Source: Metamycoplasmataceae bacterium (lineage in GTDB: Bacteria > Bacillota_I > Bacilli_A > Mycoplasmatales > Metamycoplasmataceae). From it: DNA of 9,586 bases. The notes below the pieces were generated by a model. The model saw only the letters and a program-made list of their open reading frames with translations, ran no database searches and was not told the DNA's origin. This document shows, piece after piece, positions 8,808-9,586 of this stretch (position 1 is the stretch's first letter; each line of letters begins with the position of its first letter). The stretch spans positions 10,022 through 19,607 of the forward strand of contig JAOZTM010000006.1 in assembly GCA_029942215.1 (NCBI GenBank), in the 5' to 3' direction. The translations under genes were made by a program, and so were the position numbers.

Positions 8808-9586
<779 letters not shown>

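Overview
The window comes from a mollicute (Mycoplasma in the broad sense). The DNA is AT-rich. Every long gene reads through only if UGA is tryptophan (code 4): serS, argS, tilS, both nucleoside kinases, the HAD phosphatase and the membrane protein all carry in-frame TGA where a Trp fits, and I saw only one TGG (728-730). The gene set is that of a small genome: aminoacyl-tRNA synthetases, tRNA modification and recycling, nucleoside salvage and membrane/surface proteins. I cannot name the species.

Layout. 1-1096 (+) is the 3' part of a probable surface protein with a Thr-rich linker. It converges on serS (1124-2389, -) across a bidirectional terminator. Upstream of serS on the minus strand lie two tandem deoxynucleoside-kinase paralogues (2418-3038 and 3038-3670), preceded by tRNA-Arg(ACG) and tRNA-Cys(GCA) (3705-3859). 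A palindromic double -10 element (3875-3890) separates this unit from a divergent plus-strand polytopic membrane protein of 477 aa (3895-5328). That gene converges, with a 4-bp overlap, on a Cof-type HAD phosphatase (5325-6290, -). Further minus-strand genes are argS (6324-7904), tilS (7924-8772) and pth (8799-9341). A DEAD-box RNA helicase (9411 onward, +) diverges from pth and runs off the window. No stretch over 300 bases lacks a gene, and I saw no insertion sequence, CRISPR array or rRNA.

The most striking signal is in the expression architecture. Six genes (serS, the membrane protein, HAD, argS, tilS, pth) each have a -10 box (TATAAT five times, TAAAAT once) exactly 6 nt before ATG and no Shine-Dalgarno sequence. 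This predicts leaderless mRNAs starting at or next to the A of AUG. Three of the four minus-strand gene-to-gene junctions show a good or fair hairpin overlapping the upstream stop codon, then a T-rich run, then the next gene's -10 and ATG; the fourth (tilS/argS) shows a weaker version. So the minus-strand genes look like separately transcribed units, not one operon. The exceptions are genes with leaders: the two kinases, co-transcribed behind the tRNAs and with clear Shine-Dalgarno sequences, and the helicase, with a short hairpin leader.

Functionally, serS, argS, the two tRNAs, tilS (lysidine in tRNA-Ile) and pth (peptidyl-tRNA recycling) form a translation cluster. The kinase pair salvages deoxynucleosides. 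One of the two paralogues has lost several catalytic residues, which suggests a heterodimer or a non-catalytic partner.
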